From Paracoccaceae bacterium (GTDB taxonomy: Bacteria; Pseudomonadota; Alphaproteobacteria; Rhodobacterales; Rhodobacteraceae), in the NCBI GenBank assembly GCA_007128135.1, contig SKYA01000097.1, positions 1 to 46,079 of the forward strand: DNA of 46,079 nucleotides, written 5' to 3'. Positions 24,281 through 33,020 of this stretch are shown here, one piece after another; position 1 is the first letter of the stretch, and each line of letters begins with the position of its first letter. The notes beneath the pieces are model-generated. The model searched no databases. It was not told the origin of the DNA and worked only from the letters and a program-made list of their open reading frames with translations. Both the position numbers and the translations under genes were made by a program.

Positions 24281-25297
24281 TCAGGCAAAGCCGGGCGCAG
24301 TGCGCGTGTCGCCGGTGACGATGTCGCGCCGATTGCGGGTCGGACCGAGATAGTGCGCCACAACCGGATGACCGGGATCGAGCGCGCGATGACGCACCAG
24401 AAGCGCCGTGATCGCGGCCTCGGCCGCCCGTACCCCGCCATCGACGATCTTCAGCGCAATCCCCAGCCGCGCCTGTGGCAGGATGGCGACGAAGACGGCC
24501 TCGGCCCCGGTCTTGATGGCCGCGCGCCCGTCCATGGCGCGCATCAACTCGGTGCAGGCGCGGCCTTCGCCCGCGACAAGGTCGGGATGCGCCATCATGG
24601 CCTCGCGCAGTCGCACCATGGCGCGTTGGCGTACGCCGGCCTCGCCCGCGGCGGCGAAGCGCGCCATTGCCTGCGCCAGCCCTGCCACGGTCGTCGCGAA
24701 ATTCGGCGCCGAGCAGCCGTCAATGCCAAAGCCCGGAGAGGACAGCCCAGTGACCTCCTCGAAGGCATCGCGTACGGATGCCTGAACGGGATGGTCAGGG
24801 TCCACATATTCAGCATCCCCCCCGAGATGGCGTTTCAGCATCAGGAACCCCGCATGCTTGCCCGAACAGTTGTTATGCAGCTGGCAGGGCGCCGCATCGG
24901 CGAGGATCAGCCGGTCGCGTTCGTCCCTGTCCTGTGGCTCCTGGGGGCCGCAGCGCAGGTCGGTCTCGTCCAGCCCCAGATCCGCCAGCCAGCGTTCCAC
25001 GCGCCCGACATGCGCGGCCCCGCCCTGATGCGAGGCGCAGGCCAGCGCCAGATGTTCCGGCCCCAGCGCGGCCCCCGCGCCGCTCTCCAGCAGCGGCAGG
25101 GCCTGCACCATCTTGCAACTCGAACGCGGATAGATCAGGGCATCGGGTTGCCCCCAGGCCTCGACCACCTCGCCGGTCTCGCGCATCACCACGGCATGAC
25201 CGTGATGCAGGCTTTCCAAAAACCCGCCGCGCCACAGCTCGATCATCGGCGCGGCGCCCGCATCGACCGGGAAAAAATTCGGCATCTTGTCGCTCAT
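24281..25297 (-). CDS. L-asparaginase, rhizobial ReAV type (class 3)
   Basis: A 338-residue asparaginase of the PF06089 type, unrelated to the AnsA/AnsB fold. The serine beta-lactamase-like SxxK signature is in YPRSSCKMVQALPLLESG. Other family blocks: ELWRGGFLESLHHGHAVV near the start, LACASHQGGAAHV, CQLHNNCSGKHAGFL, and GFGIDGCSAPNFATTVAGLA. Enzymes of this class hydrolyse asparagine to aspartate and ammonia and bind zinc through a Cys/Lys site. The ATG at 25297 is chosen because the conserved sequence begins about 15 residues later and GGGAG lies upstream. Confidence 0.88.
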   Translation of the reverse strand: MSDKMPNFFPVDAGAAPMIELWRGGFLESLHHGHAVVMRETGEVVEAWGQPDALIYPRSSCKMVQALPLLESGAGAALGPEHLALACASHQGGAAHVGRVERWLADLGLDETDLRCGPQEPQDRDERDRLILADAAPCQLHNNCSGKHAGFLMLKRHLGGDAEYVDPDHPVQASVRDAFEEVTGLSSPGFGIDGCSAPNFATTVAGLAQAMARFAAAGEAGVRQRAMVRLREAMMAHPDLVAGEGRACTELMRAMDGRAAIKTGAEAVFVAILPQARLGIALKIVDGGVRAAEAAITALLVRHRALDPGHPVVAHYLGPTRNRRDIVTGDTRTAPGFA

Positions 25298-25471
25298 TTC
25301 CGTCACTCCCGATGCACGCATCCTCACGGCTGCGCGATTTCCTGCCATGAGGGCTTTGAATTTCCAGTGACTTGACGCTATGAAACCTGCCATGAGCTTA
25401 GTCAACGTGCCAGCAACACCTGCGCGTGTGGTGCGAAAAACAGACCGGGGCAATTGGAGGCGCGAGAGCAA

Positions 25472-25996
25472 ATGAGATCACTGGGCAGAATCGGGGCAGT
25501 TCTTGCCGTGGCAGGCCTTGTCGCAACTGGGGCGCAGGCGCAGGAATCGACCAACCGCGTCGCGGCCGATACCGACTGGAGCGTGTTTGTCGAGAGCAGC
25601 CCCAAGGAATGCTGGGCTGTCTCGGCCCCGAAAGAGACGGTCAACACACGCGGTGGCCAGCCTGTGCAGGTGCGGCGCGGTGACATCCTGCTGTTCGCCA
25701 CCTACCGCCCCGGCCGTGACACGCCCGAGATTTCCTTTACCGGAGGGTATCCGTTTGCGCCGGATTCAACCGTGGGCGTGACCATCGGCACCAACGAATT
25801 CCAGCTTTTCGTGGATGGGCAATGGGCGTGGTCGGGTTCGCCCGAGGATGACCAGCGCATTTTTGCCTCGATGCGTGCCGGAGCAGAGGCCGTGCTGACC
25901 GCGCGCTCGACCCGTGGCACCAATACGCGAGACACTTTCTCGCTCTTCGGCTTCACTGCGGCGTCCGAGGAAGCGCAGCGCCAATGCGCTGAGTGA
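25472..25996 (+). CDS. Invasion-associated locus B (IalB) family exported protein
   Basis: A 174-residue protein with a signal peptide (RIGAVLAVAGLVATGAQA, cleavage before QES). The mature part has the IalB pattern: DTDWSVFVESSPKECWAVSA, a strand-rich core (RGDILLFATYRPGRDTPEIS, SFTGGYPF), VTIGTNEFQLFVDGQWAW and a C-terminal CAE. The first and last cysteines probably form a disulfide. IalB was named for red-cell invasion in Bartonella, but homologs are common in free-living alphaproteobacteria, where the role is unclear. The ATG at 25472 is chosen with GGAGG upstream; a TTG at 25454 is less likely. Confidence 0.88.
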   Translation: MRSLGRIGAVLAVAGLVATGAQAQESTNRVAADTDWSVFVESSPKECWAVSAPKETVNTRGGQPVQVRRGDILLFATYRPGRDTPEISFTGGYPFAPDSTVGVTIGTNEFQLFVDGQWAWSGSPEDDQRIFASMRAGAEAVLTARSTRGTNTRDTFSLFGFTAASEEAQRQCAE

Positions 25997-26018
25997 CCTG
26001 CGCCCCGCGCGCTTTTTG

Positions 26019-26052
26019 AACCGTCCGGGCTGTCTTTGCCGGGCGGTTTTGC
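26019..26052 (+). terminator. Rho-independent terminator after the IalB-family gene
   Basis: AACCGTCCGG (26019-26028) pairs with CCGGGCGGTT (26039-26048) with a single G-T wobble; the stem runs into TTTT. It begins 23 bases after the stop of the IalB-family gene and 39 bases before the rlmN start. Confidence 0.72.
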
Positions 26053-26086
26053 TATATCTCGCTGAGACGCGACCCGAGAGACCTTG

Positions 26087-27265
26087 ATGACCGCAACTGT
26101 CCCCGTCACACAGGATGTCCTGACCCTGCCGCGCAAGCTGCCCGAGGGCGGGCGGCGCAGTCTGGTGGGCATGACGCGCGCGCAGATGCTTGGTGCCCTG
26201 TTGGCCATCGGCACGCCCGAGCGGCAGGCGAAGATGCGCGTGGGCCAGATCTGGCAGTGGATCTATCACTGGGGCGCGCAGGATTTTGCCACGATGACCA
26301 ATCTGGCCAAAGGGTATCGCGCTGAACTGGCCGAGCATTTCGAAATCACCCGCCCCGAAATCGTTACCCGCCAGATATCCGATGACGGGACACGCAAATA
26401 CCTGCTCCGGATCGCTGGCGGGCATGAGGTCGAGGCTGTCTACATACCTGAAGAAAGCCGTGGAACACTTTGTATTTCTTCACAGGTTGGCTGCACGCTG
26501 ACCTGTTCCTTCTGCCATACCGGCACGCAGAGGCTGGTGCGCAACCTGACCGCTGCCGAGATTGTCGGCCAGGTTCTGGTGGCGCGCGACGATCTGGGCG
26601 AATGGCCGGTTCCGGGTGCGCCGAGGGACGAGACGCGGCTGGTGAGCAATGTCGTGCTGATGGGCATGGGCGAGCCGCTCTACAATTTCGAGAATGTGCG
26701 CGACGCGATGAAGGTGGTGATGGATGGCGAGGGGCTGTCGATCTCGCGTCGGCGCATCACGTTGTCCACATCCGGTGTGGTTCCCGAGATCGCGCGCACT
26801 GCAACCGAGATCGGCTGTCTGCTGGCGGTGAGCTTCCACGCCACCACCGACGAGGTGCGCGACCGGCTGGTGCCGATCAACAAGCGATGGAACATCAAGG
26901 CCTTGCTGGACGCGCTGCGCGAATACCCGCGCCTGTCGAACTCCGAGCGGATCACCTTCGAATATGTCATGCTCAAGGGTGTGAATGACTCGGATGCGGA
27001 TGCGCGACGGCTGGTGCGGCTGATCGCAGGCATTCCGGCCAAGATCAACCTGATCCCGTTCAACGAATGGCCCGGTGCGCCCTATGAGCGCAGCGACTGG
27101 GCGCGGATCGAGGCCTTTGCCGATATCGTCCACAAGGCCGGTTATGCCAGCCCCATCCGCACCCCGCGCGGCGAGGACATCATGGCGGCCTGCGGACAAC
27201 TCAAATCGGCCACCAAGCGCGGGCGGCGGTCGCGCGCGGAGATTACGCTGGAAGCTGGGGGATAG
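26087..27265 (+). CDS. rlmN: 23S rRNA (adenine-2503-C2) methyltransferase RlmN
   Basis: A 392-residue radical SAM enzyme. The cluster motif is CTLTCSFC (C136, C140, C143). The methyl-carrying cysteine near the C-terminus is in [10 protein letters not shown] (C369), and [16 protein letters not shown] and [14 protein letters not shown] are family blocks; [11 protein letters not shown] precedes the end. RlmN methylates A2503 of 23S rRNA and A37 of some tRNAs. The ATG at 26087 directly follows an in-frame TTG. The next gene begins three bases after the stop. Confidence 0.95.
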   Translation: MTATVPVTQDVLTLPRKLPEGGRRSLVGMTRAQMLGALLAIGTPERQAKMRVGQIWQWIYHWGAQDFATMTNLAKGYRAELAEHFEITRPEIVTRQISDDGTRKYLLRIAGGHEVEAVYIPEESRGTLCISSQVGCTLTCSFCHTGTQRLVRNLTAAEIVGQVLVARDDLGEWPVPGAPRDETRLVSNVVLMGMGEPLYNFENVRDAMKVVMDGEGLSISRRRITLSTSGVVPEIARTATEIGCLLAVSFHATTDEVRDRLVPINKRWNIKALLDALREYPRLSNSERITFEYVMLKGVNDSDADARRLVRLIAGIPAKINLIPFNEWPGAPYERSDWARIEAFADIVHKAGYASPIRTPRGEDIMAACGQLKSATKRGRRSRAEITLEAGG

Positions 27266-27268
27266 ACG

Positions 27269-27508
27269 ATGCCCGTGGTGGTGCTGATCGTGGTAGGCGC
27301 GCTGGCCGGGGTGCTGGCCACGCGACTGATGCGAATGGACACCGACCTGCCCACAGCCATGCTGATCGGCGTGCTGGGCGCTGTCGTGGGCGGCATGGGG
27401 TTCCGGTTCCTTGCGACTTCGGCCTCCTGGGTGGGGGGCTTCGTGCTGGCGCTGCTGGGCTCGCTGGTGCTGTTGTGGCTGTGGAAACAGTATCAGGGGC
27501 GGCGCTGA
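27269..27508 (+). CDS. GlsB/YeaQ/YmgE family small membrane protein
   Basis: A 79-residue protein with three hydrophobic segments: VVVLIVVGALAGVLATRLM, TAMLIGVLGAVVGGMGFRFL and WVGGFVLALLGSLVLLWLW, ending QYQGRR. This is the size and topology of the transglycosylase-associated (GlsB) family, often linked to envelope or acid stress. It begins three bases after the rlmN stop and is probably co-transcribed with it. The family name is descriptive; no enzymatic role is implied. Confidence 0.8.
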   Translation: MPVVVLIVVGALAGVLATRLMRMDTDLPTAMLIGVLGAVVGGMGFRFLATSASWVGGFVLALLGSLVLLWLWKQYQGRR

Positions 27509-27540
27509 GACCGGTCTTGCGCTGCAAGGCAGTCGTGGAG

Positions 27541-27564
27541 TTTGAGTATTTTTGGCAAGATGAA
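27541..27564. repeat. Intergenic motif resembling a Rhodobacterales dispersed repeat
   Basis: GAGTATTTTTGGCAAGATGA (27544-27563) lies between two gene ends (GlsB-like gene on plus, TRIC-type gene on minus). From memory, sequences of the form GAGTATTTTTGnnAAGATGA recur in intergenic DNA of related genomes. Only one copy is visible here, so the repeat status rests on recollection and not on this window. Confidence 0.35.
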
Positions 27565-27581
27565 GCCGGGATCGGGGATCA

Positions 27582-28205
27582 TCAACTTCGTTTCGGACGG
27601 CTTTTGTAGACAGGCAGGTGCCAGCCAAAGGCGAGTGAGCCTGCGCGCAGGGCGAAAGTGGTCAGGCCGCAGGCCAGCAGGATGATCATCCTGTCATCCG
27701 TGAGATATTGCACGCCAAGAGCGGCCAGCGCCCCGGCGAGGGCGGCCGTGGCGTACAGTTCGCCTTTTTTCAGCACCAGCGGCACTTCGTTGCAGACCAC
27801 ATCGCGCATGAGCCCGCCCAGAGTGCCGGTGGTTACCCCCATGATCGCCACGATGGCGGCGCTCTGCTCCATGTTCATCGCCACGCCAACCCCCGCCGGA
27901 ACCGCTACCGCAAGGGCAGCGGCATCGCACCATTCCAGCGCGCGCAGACGCGATTCGAACAGATGCGCCGTGAAGAAAACCATGAGCGCGGCGAGGCAGG
28001 CCGAGAGGATCATGCCCGGATCCGAGACCCAGAACACGGCCTCGCGGTTCAGAATCACGTCACGGATCGTACCGCCACCCACGGCGGTCAGGCAGGCCAC
28101 GAAGAAGAAGCCCACGATATCGAGCTGGGCGCGGCTGGCCGCCAGCGCGCCTGACAGGCCGAATATGAACACTGCCGCATAATCGAGTCCCTGCACGAGT
28201 GTCAT
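27582..28205 (-). CDS. TRIC/UPF0126 family cation channel-like membrane protein
   Basis: A 207-residue membrane protein with about seven hydrophobic segments in two repeats, each carrying a family signature: [20 protein letters not shown] in the first and [20 protein letters not shown] in the second. E. coli YicG is a member; structures of prokaryotic TRIC proteins show trimeric potassium-permeable channels. The ATG at 28205 overlaps the rnhA stop by four bases, so it is coupled to rnhA. Confidence 0.9.
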   Translation of the reverse strand: MTLVQGLDYAAVFIFGLSGALAASRAQLDIVGFFFVACLTAVGGGTIRDVILNREAVFWVSDPGMILSACLAALMVFFTAHLFESRLRALEWCDAAALAVAVPAGVGVAMNMEQSAAIVAIMGVTTGTLGGLMRDVVCNEVPLVLKKGELYATAALAGALAALGVQYLTDDRMIILLACGLTTFALRAGSLAFGWHLPVYKSRPKRS

Positions 28206-28669
28206 TGTGCAGCCCTTTGCGGCTTGTAGGGGGCCATGCCCGCGCGCGCCAGCGCATCGGCGCGCTCGTTTCCGGGGTGGCCGGCATGGCCCTTGATCCA
28301 TTCCCATGTCACGCGGTGGCGGGCCTGCGCGGCGTCAAGCCGTTGCCACAGATCGGCGTTCTTCACCGGCTTTCGGTCTGCGGTGCGCCAGCCGTTCTTC
28401 TTCCAGCCGTGAATCCAGCTTGTCACGCCGTTCCTGACATAGGCGCTGTCGGTAACGATGGTCAGGTCGCTGGGGCGCTCCAGTGTTTCCAGCGCTGTTA
28501 TGGCGGCCATGAGTTCCATTCGGTTATTGGTGGTCTGGGCCTCGCCGCCCATGAGTTCGCGCTCCTTGACCACGTCTTCGCCGCGCAGCGCCTGCAGGAG
28601 CACGCCCCAGCCGCCAGGGCCGGGATTGCCGGAGCATGCCCCGTCTGTATAGGCGACAAGCGCGGTCAC
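28202..28669 (-). CDS. rnhA: Ribonuclease HI
   Basis: A 155-residue RNase HI with the full DEDD active site: D9 in [16 protein letters not shown]52 in [10 protein letters not shown]74 in IVTDSAYV and D138 in NERADALA; H128 lies in KGHAGHPGN. It degrades RNA in RNA-DNA hybrids. The start is GTG at 28669, overlapping the stop of the upstream GST gene (GTGA). The downstream gene also overlaps by four bases, so the three form a coupled unit. Confidence 0.95.
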   Translation of the reverse strand: MTALVAYTDGACSGNPGPGGWGVLLQALRGEDVVKERELMGGEAQTTNNRMELMAAITALETLERPSDLTIVTDSAYVRNGVTSWIHGWKKNGWRTADRKPVKNADLWQRLDAAQARHRVTWEWIKGHAGHPGNERADALARAGMAPYKPQRAAQ

Positions 28670-29265
28670 AGAGGCGTGTATCCGTCAAGTGCCGCGATCC
28701 GGACAAGCCATTCTCCGATTGCCGGAAAGCGCGCCATGTCGAAACCGCCACGATCCCCGGCGCTCTGGGTATAGGCGCAAAGGCAGATATCGGCGAGGCA
28801 GGGGGCCGTGCCCACAAGCCAGTCATGGCGGCCGAGATGATCCTCCATGATCTGAAGCAGTGCATGGCCGCGGTCGAGCAGTTCAGCGAGTCTTTGGGGC
28901 GTGGCGTCGGGCTTGCGGTGCGCATAGGTCAGCAGGGCGGCCCGCACGGCGATCACGCCTTCATGCTGGTTCTGTTCCCAGAACATCCAGGCGAGCATCT
29001 GCGCACGGGCAACGGAGTCTTGCGGGATGAAGTGCGTGCCTGCGCCGATATAGCACAGGATCGCGTTCGATTCGGGCAGGGCGGTGCCATCCGCAAGCAC
29101 AAGGACCGGGGCCTTGCCAAAGGGCAGGCGGCCATCGGCATGGGCCTGCGCCAGTGCAGGGCTGTCATATTCGACATCGACCCGCGTGACCGCCCGCCCC
29201 AACAGCGCCAGCAGCAGCCGCACCTTGTAGCTGTTGCCCGAGGAAGGCATGGAATAGAGGATCAT
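28666..29265 (-). CDS. Glutathione S-transferase family protein
   Basis: A 199-residue GST. The N domain starts [20 protein letters not shown], with the active-site serine region, followed by [20 protein letters not shown] (cis-proline strand and glutathione-binding Glu-Ser). The C domain includes [17 protein letters not shown], the N-capping box. It is distinct from the YfcG-like GST at 18195. The ATG at 29265 is chosen because the fold begins at that residue. Its stop overlaps the rnhA GTG start. The substrate is unknown. Confidence 0.9.
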   Translation of the reverse strand: MILYSMPSSGNSYKVRLLLALLGRAVTRVDVEYDSPALAQAHADGRLPFGKAPVLVLADGTALPESNAILCYIGAGTHFIPQDSVARAQMLAWMFWEQNQHEGVIAVRAALLTYAHRKPDATPQRLAELLDRGHALLQIMEDHLGRHDWLVGTAPCLADICLCAYTQSAGDRGGFDMARFPAIGEWLVRIAALDGYTPL

Positions 29266-29294
29266 CGCGCCGAACTCCGCTTGCTCGTCCCTGT

Positions 29295-29744
29295 CTAGCC
29301 CAGGGCAAGCCCCAGCACCAGAGAGAGCACGACCCCGGCAGTCAGCATCAGCCGCAGAGGCATCCACCAAGGCGGTGCGAGGCCCCAGAGGCGGAACTGC
29401 CCGTCGATACGCAACAGCCCCAGAAAGCCGATGATCAGCGCGCCGAGCGCCTGCGATGGTCCACCGCCCACCATGAAGAACACCCAGAGTGCCGGGATGA
29501 CCGAGAGCGCATAGCCGGACCAGCGCTGCTCGTGGGTCCCGCGCGCGGCAAAGCCCCAGAGCACGCCTGACATGAAGCTCAGGATCACCGAGCCATAGGC
29601 GACAAGCACATAAGGCCCGGTAAAGCGCGGGCCGATCAGGCCTTCTGTCAGTTCGCGCAGGGAGGGCGACAGCAAGGTGGCCAGACCGAAGGCAAAGGGG
29701 AGCAGCCCGGCCAGCCCGAGCGCCAGCGCAGGGCGCGGGATCAT
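29295..29744 (-). CDS. DUF3429 family membrane protein
   Basis: A 149-residue protein with four or five hydrophobic segments: [40 protein letters not shown] (the family core), [26 protein letters not shown] and a C-terminal [17 protein letters not shown]. The [15 protein letters not shown] motif is what I recognise from DUF3429. Its ATG overlaps the ispH stop by four bases (ATGA). Function is unknown. Confidence 0.8.
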   Translation of the reverse strand: MIPRPALALGLAGLLPFAFGLATLLSPSLRELTEGLIGPRFTGPYVLVAYGSVILSFMSGVLWGFAARGTHEQRWSGYALSVIPALWVFFMVGGGPSQALGALIIGFLGLLRIDGQFRLWGLAPPWWMPLRLMLTAGVVLSLVLGLALG

Positions 29745-30688
29745 GCAGGCTCGCGCAACACGCGCGGGACCTTGAACTCGACCCGCTCCTTCGCGGTCTC
29801 GACCAGTTCCACGATCACGTCATGGCGCGCGCGGAACGCCTCTATCACCTCGTTCACCAGATCCTCCGGGGCCGAGGCACCTGCTGTTATGCCCACTGCC
29901 CGCGCGCCCTCCAGCGCACGCCAGTCGATCTCGGTCGCGCGCTGCACAAGCTGGGCATAGGCGCAGCCCCTTGCGCGGCCCACCTCGACCAGACGCAGCG
30001 AGTTCGAGGAATTGGGCGCGCCGATCACCAGCAGCGCATCGATCAGCGGCGCGATGGCCTTTACGGCCTCCTGCCGGTTGGTGGTGGCGTAGCAGATGTC
30101 TTCCTTGTGCGGGCCGACAATCGCCGGGAAGCGCGCCCTGAGCGCTGCAACCACTTCGGCGGTATCGTCGATCGAGAGCGTGGTCTGCGTGATGTAGGCG
30201 AGTTTCCCGGGATCGCGCACATTGAGCCCCGCGACATCGGCGGGCGTTTCGACCAGAAGCACCTCGCCCTCGGGCAGTTGCCCCATGGTGCCAATGGTCT
30301 CGGGGTGTCCTGCATGGCCGATCATCACCATCTGAAGCCCGTTGGCAAAGTGGCGCTCGGCCTCGATATGCACCTTGCTGACCAGCGGGCAGGTGGCATC
30401 GACATAGAGCATCTGTCGCGCCTCGGCCTCGGCGGGCACGGATTTCGCCACACCATGGGCCGAGAAGATCACCGGGCGGTCAGGGGGGCACTCGTCCAGT
30501 TCCTCGACGAATACGGCGCCTTTGGCACGCAATCCGTCCACCACATAACGGTTATGCACGATCTCGTGGCGCACATAGACCGGCGCCCCCCATTTCTCGA
30601 GCGCCATTTCGACGATCTTTATCGCCCGGTCCACGCCCGCGCAGAAACCGCGCGGGGCTGCAAGATAGAGGGTGAGGGGCGTCGGCAT
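29741..30688 (-). CDS. ispH: 4-hydroxy-3-methylbut-2-enyl diphosphate reductase IspH
   Basis: A 315-residue iron-sulfur enzyme, the last step of the MEP isoprenoid pathway. The three cluster cysteines are C16 ([12 protein letters not shown]), C100 ([13 protein letters not shown]) and C199 ([13 protein letters not shown]). The substrate residues HEIVHN, IFSAHGV and GHAGHPE are present, as is the [11 protein letters not shown] block near the C-terminus. It would supply precursors used by quinone synthesis and by polyprenyl-phosphate carriers such as those presumed for the UbiA-type protein at 42520. It is the first gene of the ispH-DUF3429-GST-rnhA-TRIC run. Confidence 0.96.
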   Translation of the reverse strand: MPTPLTLYLAAPRGFCAGVDRAIKIVEMALEKWGAPVYVRHEIVHNRYVVDGLRAKGAVFVEELDECPPDRPVIFSAHGVAKSVPAEAEARQMLYVDATCPLVSKVHIEAERHFANGLQMVMIGHAGHPETIGTMGQLPEGEVLLVETPADVAGLNVRDPGKLAYITQTTLSIDDTAEVVAALRARFPAIVGPHKEDICYATTNRQEAVKAIAPLIDALLVIGAPNSSNSLRLVEVGRARGCAYAQLVQRATEIDWRALEGARAVGITAGASAPEDLVNEVIEAFRARHDVIVELVETAKERVEFKVPRVLREPA

Positions 30689-30755
30689 GCGCGATCTCCG
30701 TTATTCCCCCCATACCTAACCGCCAGGGCCGGTCAGGTCCAGTGGTCCGACCCGC

Positions 30756-31724
30756 TCAGCCTGACACGCAATCCGCAATGGCCTGTGCCATGTTGCGCAT
30801 CAGCGTCGGGTAAAGTGCGGGGCCGGGTTCCAGCAGCACGCCTGCAGGGTCAAGCTCTGCTCCGACACGCACGCCGGTTCCCTCGACCACGACATCGACA
30901 TAACGCGAGGAATGGTTGACTTCGGGGAAGATACAGGCGGCACCGGCATCGGCAAGCTGTGCGCGCAGTTCCGCCAGACGCTGCGCGCCGGGTGCGGCAG
31001 CATCACCAAGGGTGATCGTGCCGGCGATGTTGAGGCCGAACTGATCGGCGAGATACCCATAGGCATCGTGGAACATGACCAGCGGGGCCGCGCCGACAGG
31101 TTCAAGGATGGCCTCTATCTCACTGTTCAGTGTTATAATTTCGGCGATAGAAGCGGCTGCGTTGGCGCGGAAGGAGTCAGCCTGATCGGGTGCGTGCCCG
31201 GCCAGTTCCTCGGCGATCAGATCAAGCCAGATTGCAGCATTGCCGGTGTTCATCCAGACATGGGGGTCGAGTCCATCATGTCCATGGTCATGCGAATGAC
31301 CGTGATCGTCGTGGGCGTGGCCGTGGTCGTCATGCGAATGACCGTGATCGTCGTGGGCATGGCCATGGTCGTCATCGGAATGACCATGCGCAAAGTCCTG
31401 CAGATGCAACCCCTCGGCGCGGATCAACGTCACGACTTCGCCTTGCGTGCCCACACCGCCGAGCGCGCGGGCGAGCCAGGGCGTCAGTTCCTCGCCAACC
31501 CAGAAGACCAGATCGGCTTCGGCTAACGCGCGCGCCTGGCTGGGGCGCAACTGGAAGGAATGCGGGTCTCCGCCCTGATCGAGCAGCAGCACGGCCTCTC
31601 CGGCATCGCCCAGCACCATGCTGACCAGTGAATGCGTTACCGCGAAATCGGTCACGATCCGAAGATCCTGGGCAGCAAGTGGCGTTCCCATCATCGCGCA
31701 GGCAAGAGCTATCGAGTAGCGCAT
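30756..31724 (-). CDS. znuA: Zinc ABC transporter substrate-binding protein ZnuA
   Basis: A 322-residue periplasmic protein with a signal peptide (cleavage near LAAQ-DL). Zinc ligands lie in GGDPHSFQLRPSQ (H55), LDPHVWMN (H155) and MFHDAYGY (H219). A histidine/aspartate-rich loop (about 113-149) between them is a hallmark of ZnuA as opposed to manganese proteins and probably scavenges zinc. The loop is encoded by a 42-bp tandem repeat. AAGGAG precedes the ATG. It is divergent from zur-znuC-znuB across a 70-base gap holding a Zur box, so it should be repressed when zinc is plentiful. Confidence 0.95.
   Translation of the reverse strand: MRYSIALACAMMGTPLAAQDLRIVTDFAVTHSLVSMVLGDAGEAVLLLDQGGDPHSFQLRPSQARALAEADLVFWVGEELTPWLARALGGVGTQGEVVTLIRAEGLHLQDFAHGHSDDDHGHAHDDHGHSHDDHGHAHDDHGHSHDHGHDGLDPHVWMNTGNAAIWLDLIAEELAGHAPDQADSFRANAAASIAEIITLNSEIEAILEPVGAAPLVMFHDAYGYLADQFGLNIAGTITLGDAAAPGAQRLAELRAQLADAGAACIFPEVNHSSRYVDVVVEGTGVRVGAELDPAGVLLEPGPALYPTLMRNMAQAIADCVSG
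31289..31378. repeat. 42-bp tandem repeat within znuA (His-rich loop)
   Basis: CATGCGAATGACCGTGAT begins at 31289 and again at 31331; a third, truncated and diverged copy begins at 31373. The period is exactly 42 bases, coding 14 residues of the form HSHDDHGHAHDDHG. The first two copies differ at a few positions. The array is therefore a recent expansion of the metal-binding loop and a candidate for copy-number variation between strains. Confidence 0.8.
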
Positions 31725-31764
31725 TGCGTTCTCCTTGTGTAATAGTGTTTCCAGACCTATCTAA

Positions 31765-31779
31765 TGTTATATCATAACA
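31765..31779. promoter_or_regulatory. Zur operator between znuA and zur
   Basis: TGTTAT-ATC-ATAACA is a perfect 6-3-6 palindrome in the 70-base divergent region between znuA and zur. It matches the AT-rich ATGTTATAnnATAACAT form of alphaproteobacterial Zur boxes. One site could control both directions: it ends 16 bases before the zur ATG and starts 41 bases from the znuA ATG. Confidence 0.8.
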
Positions 31780-31794
31780 GTCAAGAGGCATCAG

Positions 31795-32292
31795 ATGACA
31801 GATCACAGCCATCCGGCCGGGTTCTGCTGCCCCGACCATAGCGGCGCGGCACAGGCGCGCGCGATCCTCGCGCAGGCCGAGGCGCATGCGCAGGCAGGCG
31901 GGTTGCGCCTGACCCCGGTGCGCCGCCGCACGCTGGAGATTCTGCTCGAGGCGCATGGCGCGCTTGGGGCCTATGAAGTGCTGGAACGGCTTGCGGCCGA
32001 AGGCTATGGCGCTCAGCCTCCGGTCGCCTATCGGGCCTTGAATTTTCTTGTGGAACATGGGCTTGCGCACCGTGTCCGTAGGCTCAACGCTTTCACCGCC
32101 TGCGTGCATCCGACGCAGGAGCATCGCGCCGCCTTTCTTATCTGCGACCGTTGCGAAAGTGTGACCGAGGCCAGCGTCGAGTCCCTGACGCGCGCGATGA
32201 CCGAGGCCGCCGGGGCCGTGGGATTCAAGCTCGAGCGCAGCACGATCGAGGGCGTGGGCCTGTGCAGCGTCTGCGCCGGAGAGGCTGCATGA
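31795..32292 (+). CDS. zur: Fur-family zinc uptake regulator Zur
   Basis: A 165-residue regulator. The winged-helix region (about 36-95: GLRLTPVRRRTLEILLEAHG, AYEVLERL, PPVAYRALNFLVEHGLAHRV) is followed by the dimerisation and metal part with paired cysteines CDRC and CSVC (structural zinc) and HPTQEHRAAF. An N-terminal leader carries extra ligands (DHSHPAGFCCPDH). Zn-loaded Zur represses uptake genes. AAGAGG lies before the ATG at 31795, and the Zur box lies just upstream, so it is autoregulated. Its stop overlaps the znuC start (ATGA). Confidence 0.93.
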   Translation: MTDHSHPAGFCCPDHSGAAQARAILAQAEAHAQAGGLRLTPVRRRTLEILLEAHGALGAYEVLERLAAEGYGAQPPVAYRALNFLVEHGLAHRVRRLNAFTACVHPTQEHRAAFLICDRCESVTEASVESLTRAMTEAAGAVGFKLERSTIEGVGLCSVCAGEAA

Positions 32293-33020
32293 GCCTGATC
32301 GCGGCCCGCGGTCTGGCGTTGCGCTACGGGACGCGGCGCGTGCTGCATGACATCGACTTCGTCATCGAGCGTGGCGAGATCGTCACCATCGTCGGACCCA
32401 ACGGCTCGGGCAAGACCTCGTTCCTGCGCGCGCTGCTGGGCGTGGTGGCACCTTCGGGCGGGCGAATAATGCGCGCAGCTGGGTTGCGTGTAGGCTATGT
32501 GCCGCAACAGCTGCATATCGATCCCGGCCTGCCGCTGCCCGTGGCCCGCTTCCTGTCGCTGCCCGTGCGCATGACACCGCAGGCGATGGCCGATGTGCTG
32601 GCGCGGGTGGGGGTTCCCGAGGTGATGGCGCAGAACATGACAACGCTCTCGGGTGGGCAGTTCCAGCGTGTGCTGCTGGCGCGCGCGCTGCTGGCGCGTC
32701 CTGACATCCTGATGCTCGACGAGCCCACCTCGGGTCTGGATCAGCCCGGCGTGGCCAGTTTCTACCGCCTGATCGAGGATGTGCGGCGCGAGACGGGCTG
32801 CGCGGTCCTGTCGGTCAGCCATGATCTGCATGTGGTGATGTCGGCGTCCGACCGGGTGATCTGTATCAATGGGCATATCTGTTGTGAGGGTGCGCCCCAT
32901 GTGGTGCGCGCCGCGCCCGAATACCGTGCCCTGTTCGGGTTGGGCACCGGCGGTGCGCTTGCGCTTTATCAGCACGACCACGACCACGACCACGAGGAGC
33001 ACGCGCCCCATGCTGGATGA
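32289..33020 (+). CDS. znuC: Zinc ABC transporter ATP-binding protein ZnuC
   Basis: A 243-residue ATPase with Walker A GPNGSGKTS, Q-loop VGYVPQQLHID, signature LSGGQFQRVLLARALL, Walker B ILMLDEPTSGLD and switch histidine SVSHDLHVV. The tail, YQHDHDHDHEEHAPHAG, is histidine-rich, as in many ZnuC proteins, and may sense or hold zinc. It is coupled to zur (ATGA overlap) and its 3' end overlaps znuB by 11 bases. Confidence 0.95.
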   Translation: MSLIAARGLALRYGTRRVLHDIDFVIERGEIVTIVGPNGSGKTSFLRALLGVVAPSGGRIMRAAGLRVGYVPQQLHIDPGLPLPVARFLSLPVRMTPQAMADVLARVGVPEVMAQNMTTLSGGQFQRVLLARALLARPDILMLDEPTSGLDQPGVASFYRLIEDVRRETGCAVLSVSHDLHVVMSASDRVICINGHICCEGAPHVVRAAPEYRALFGLGTGGALALYQHDHDHDHEEHAPHAG

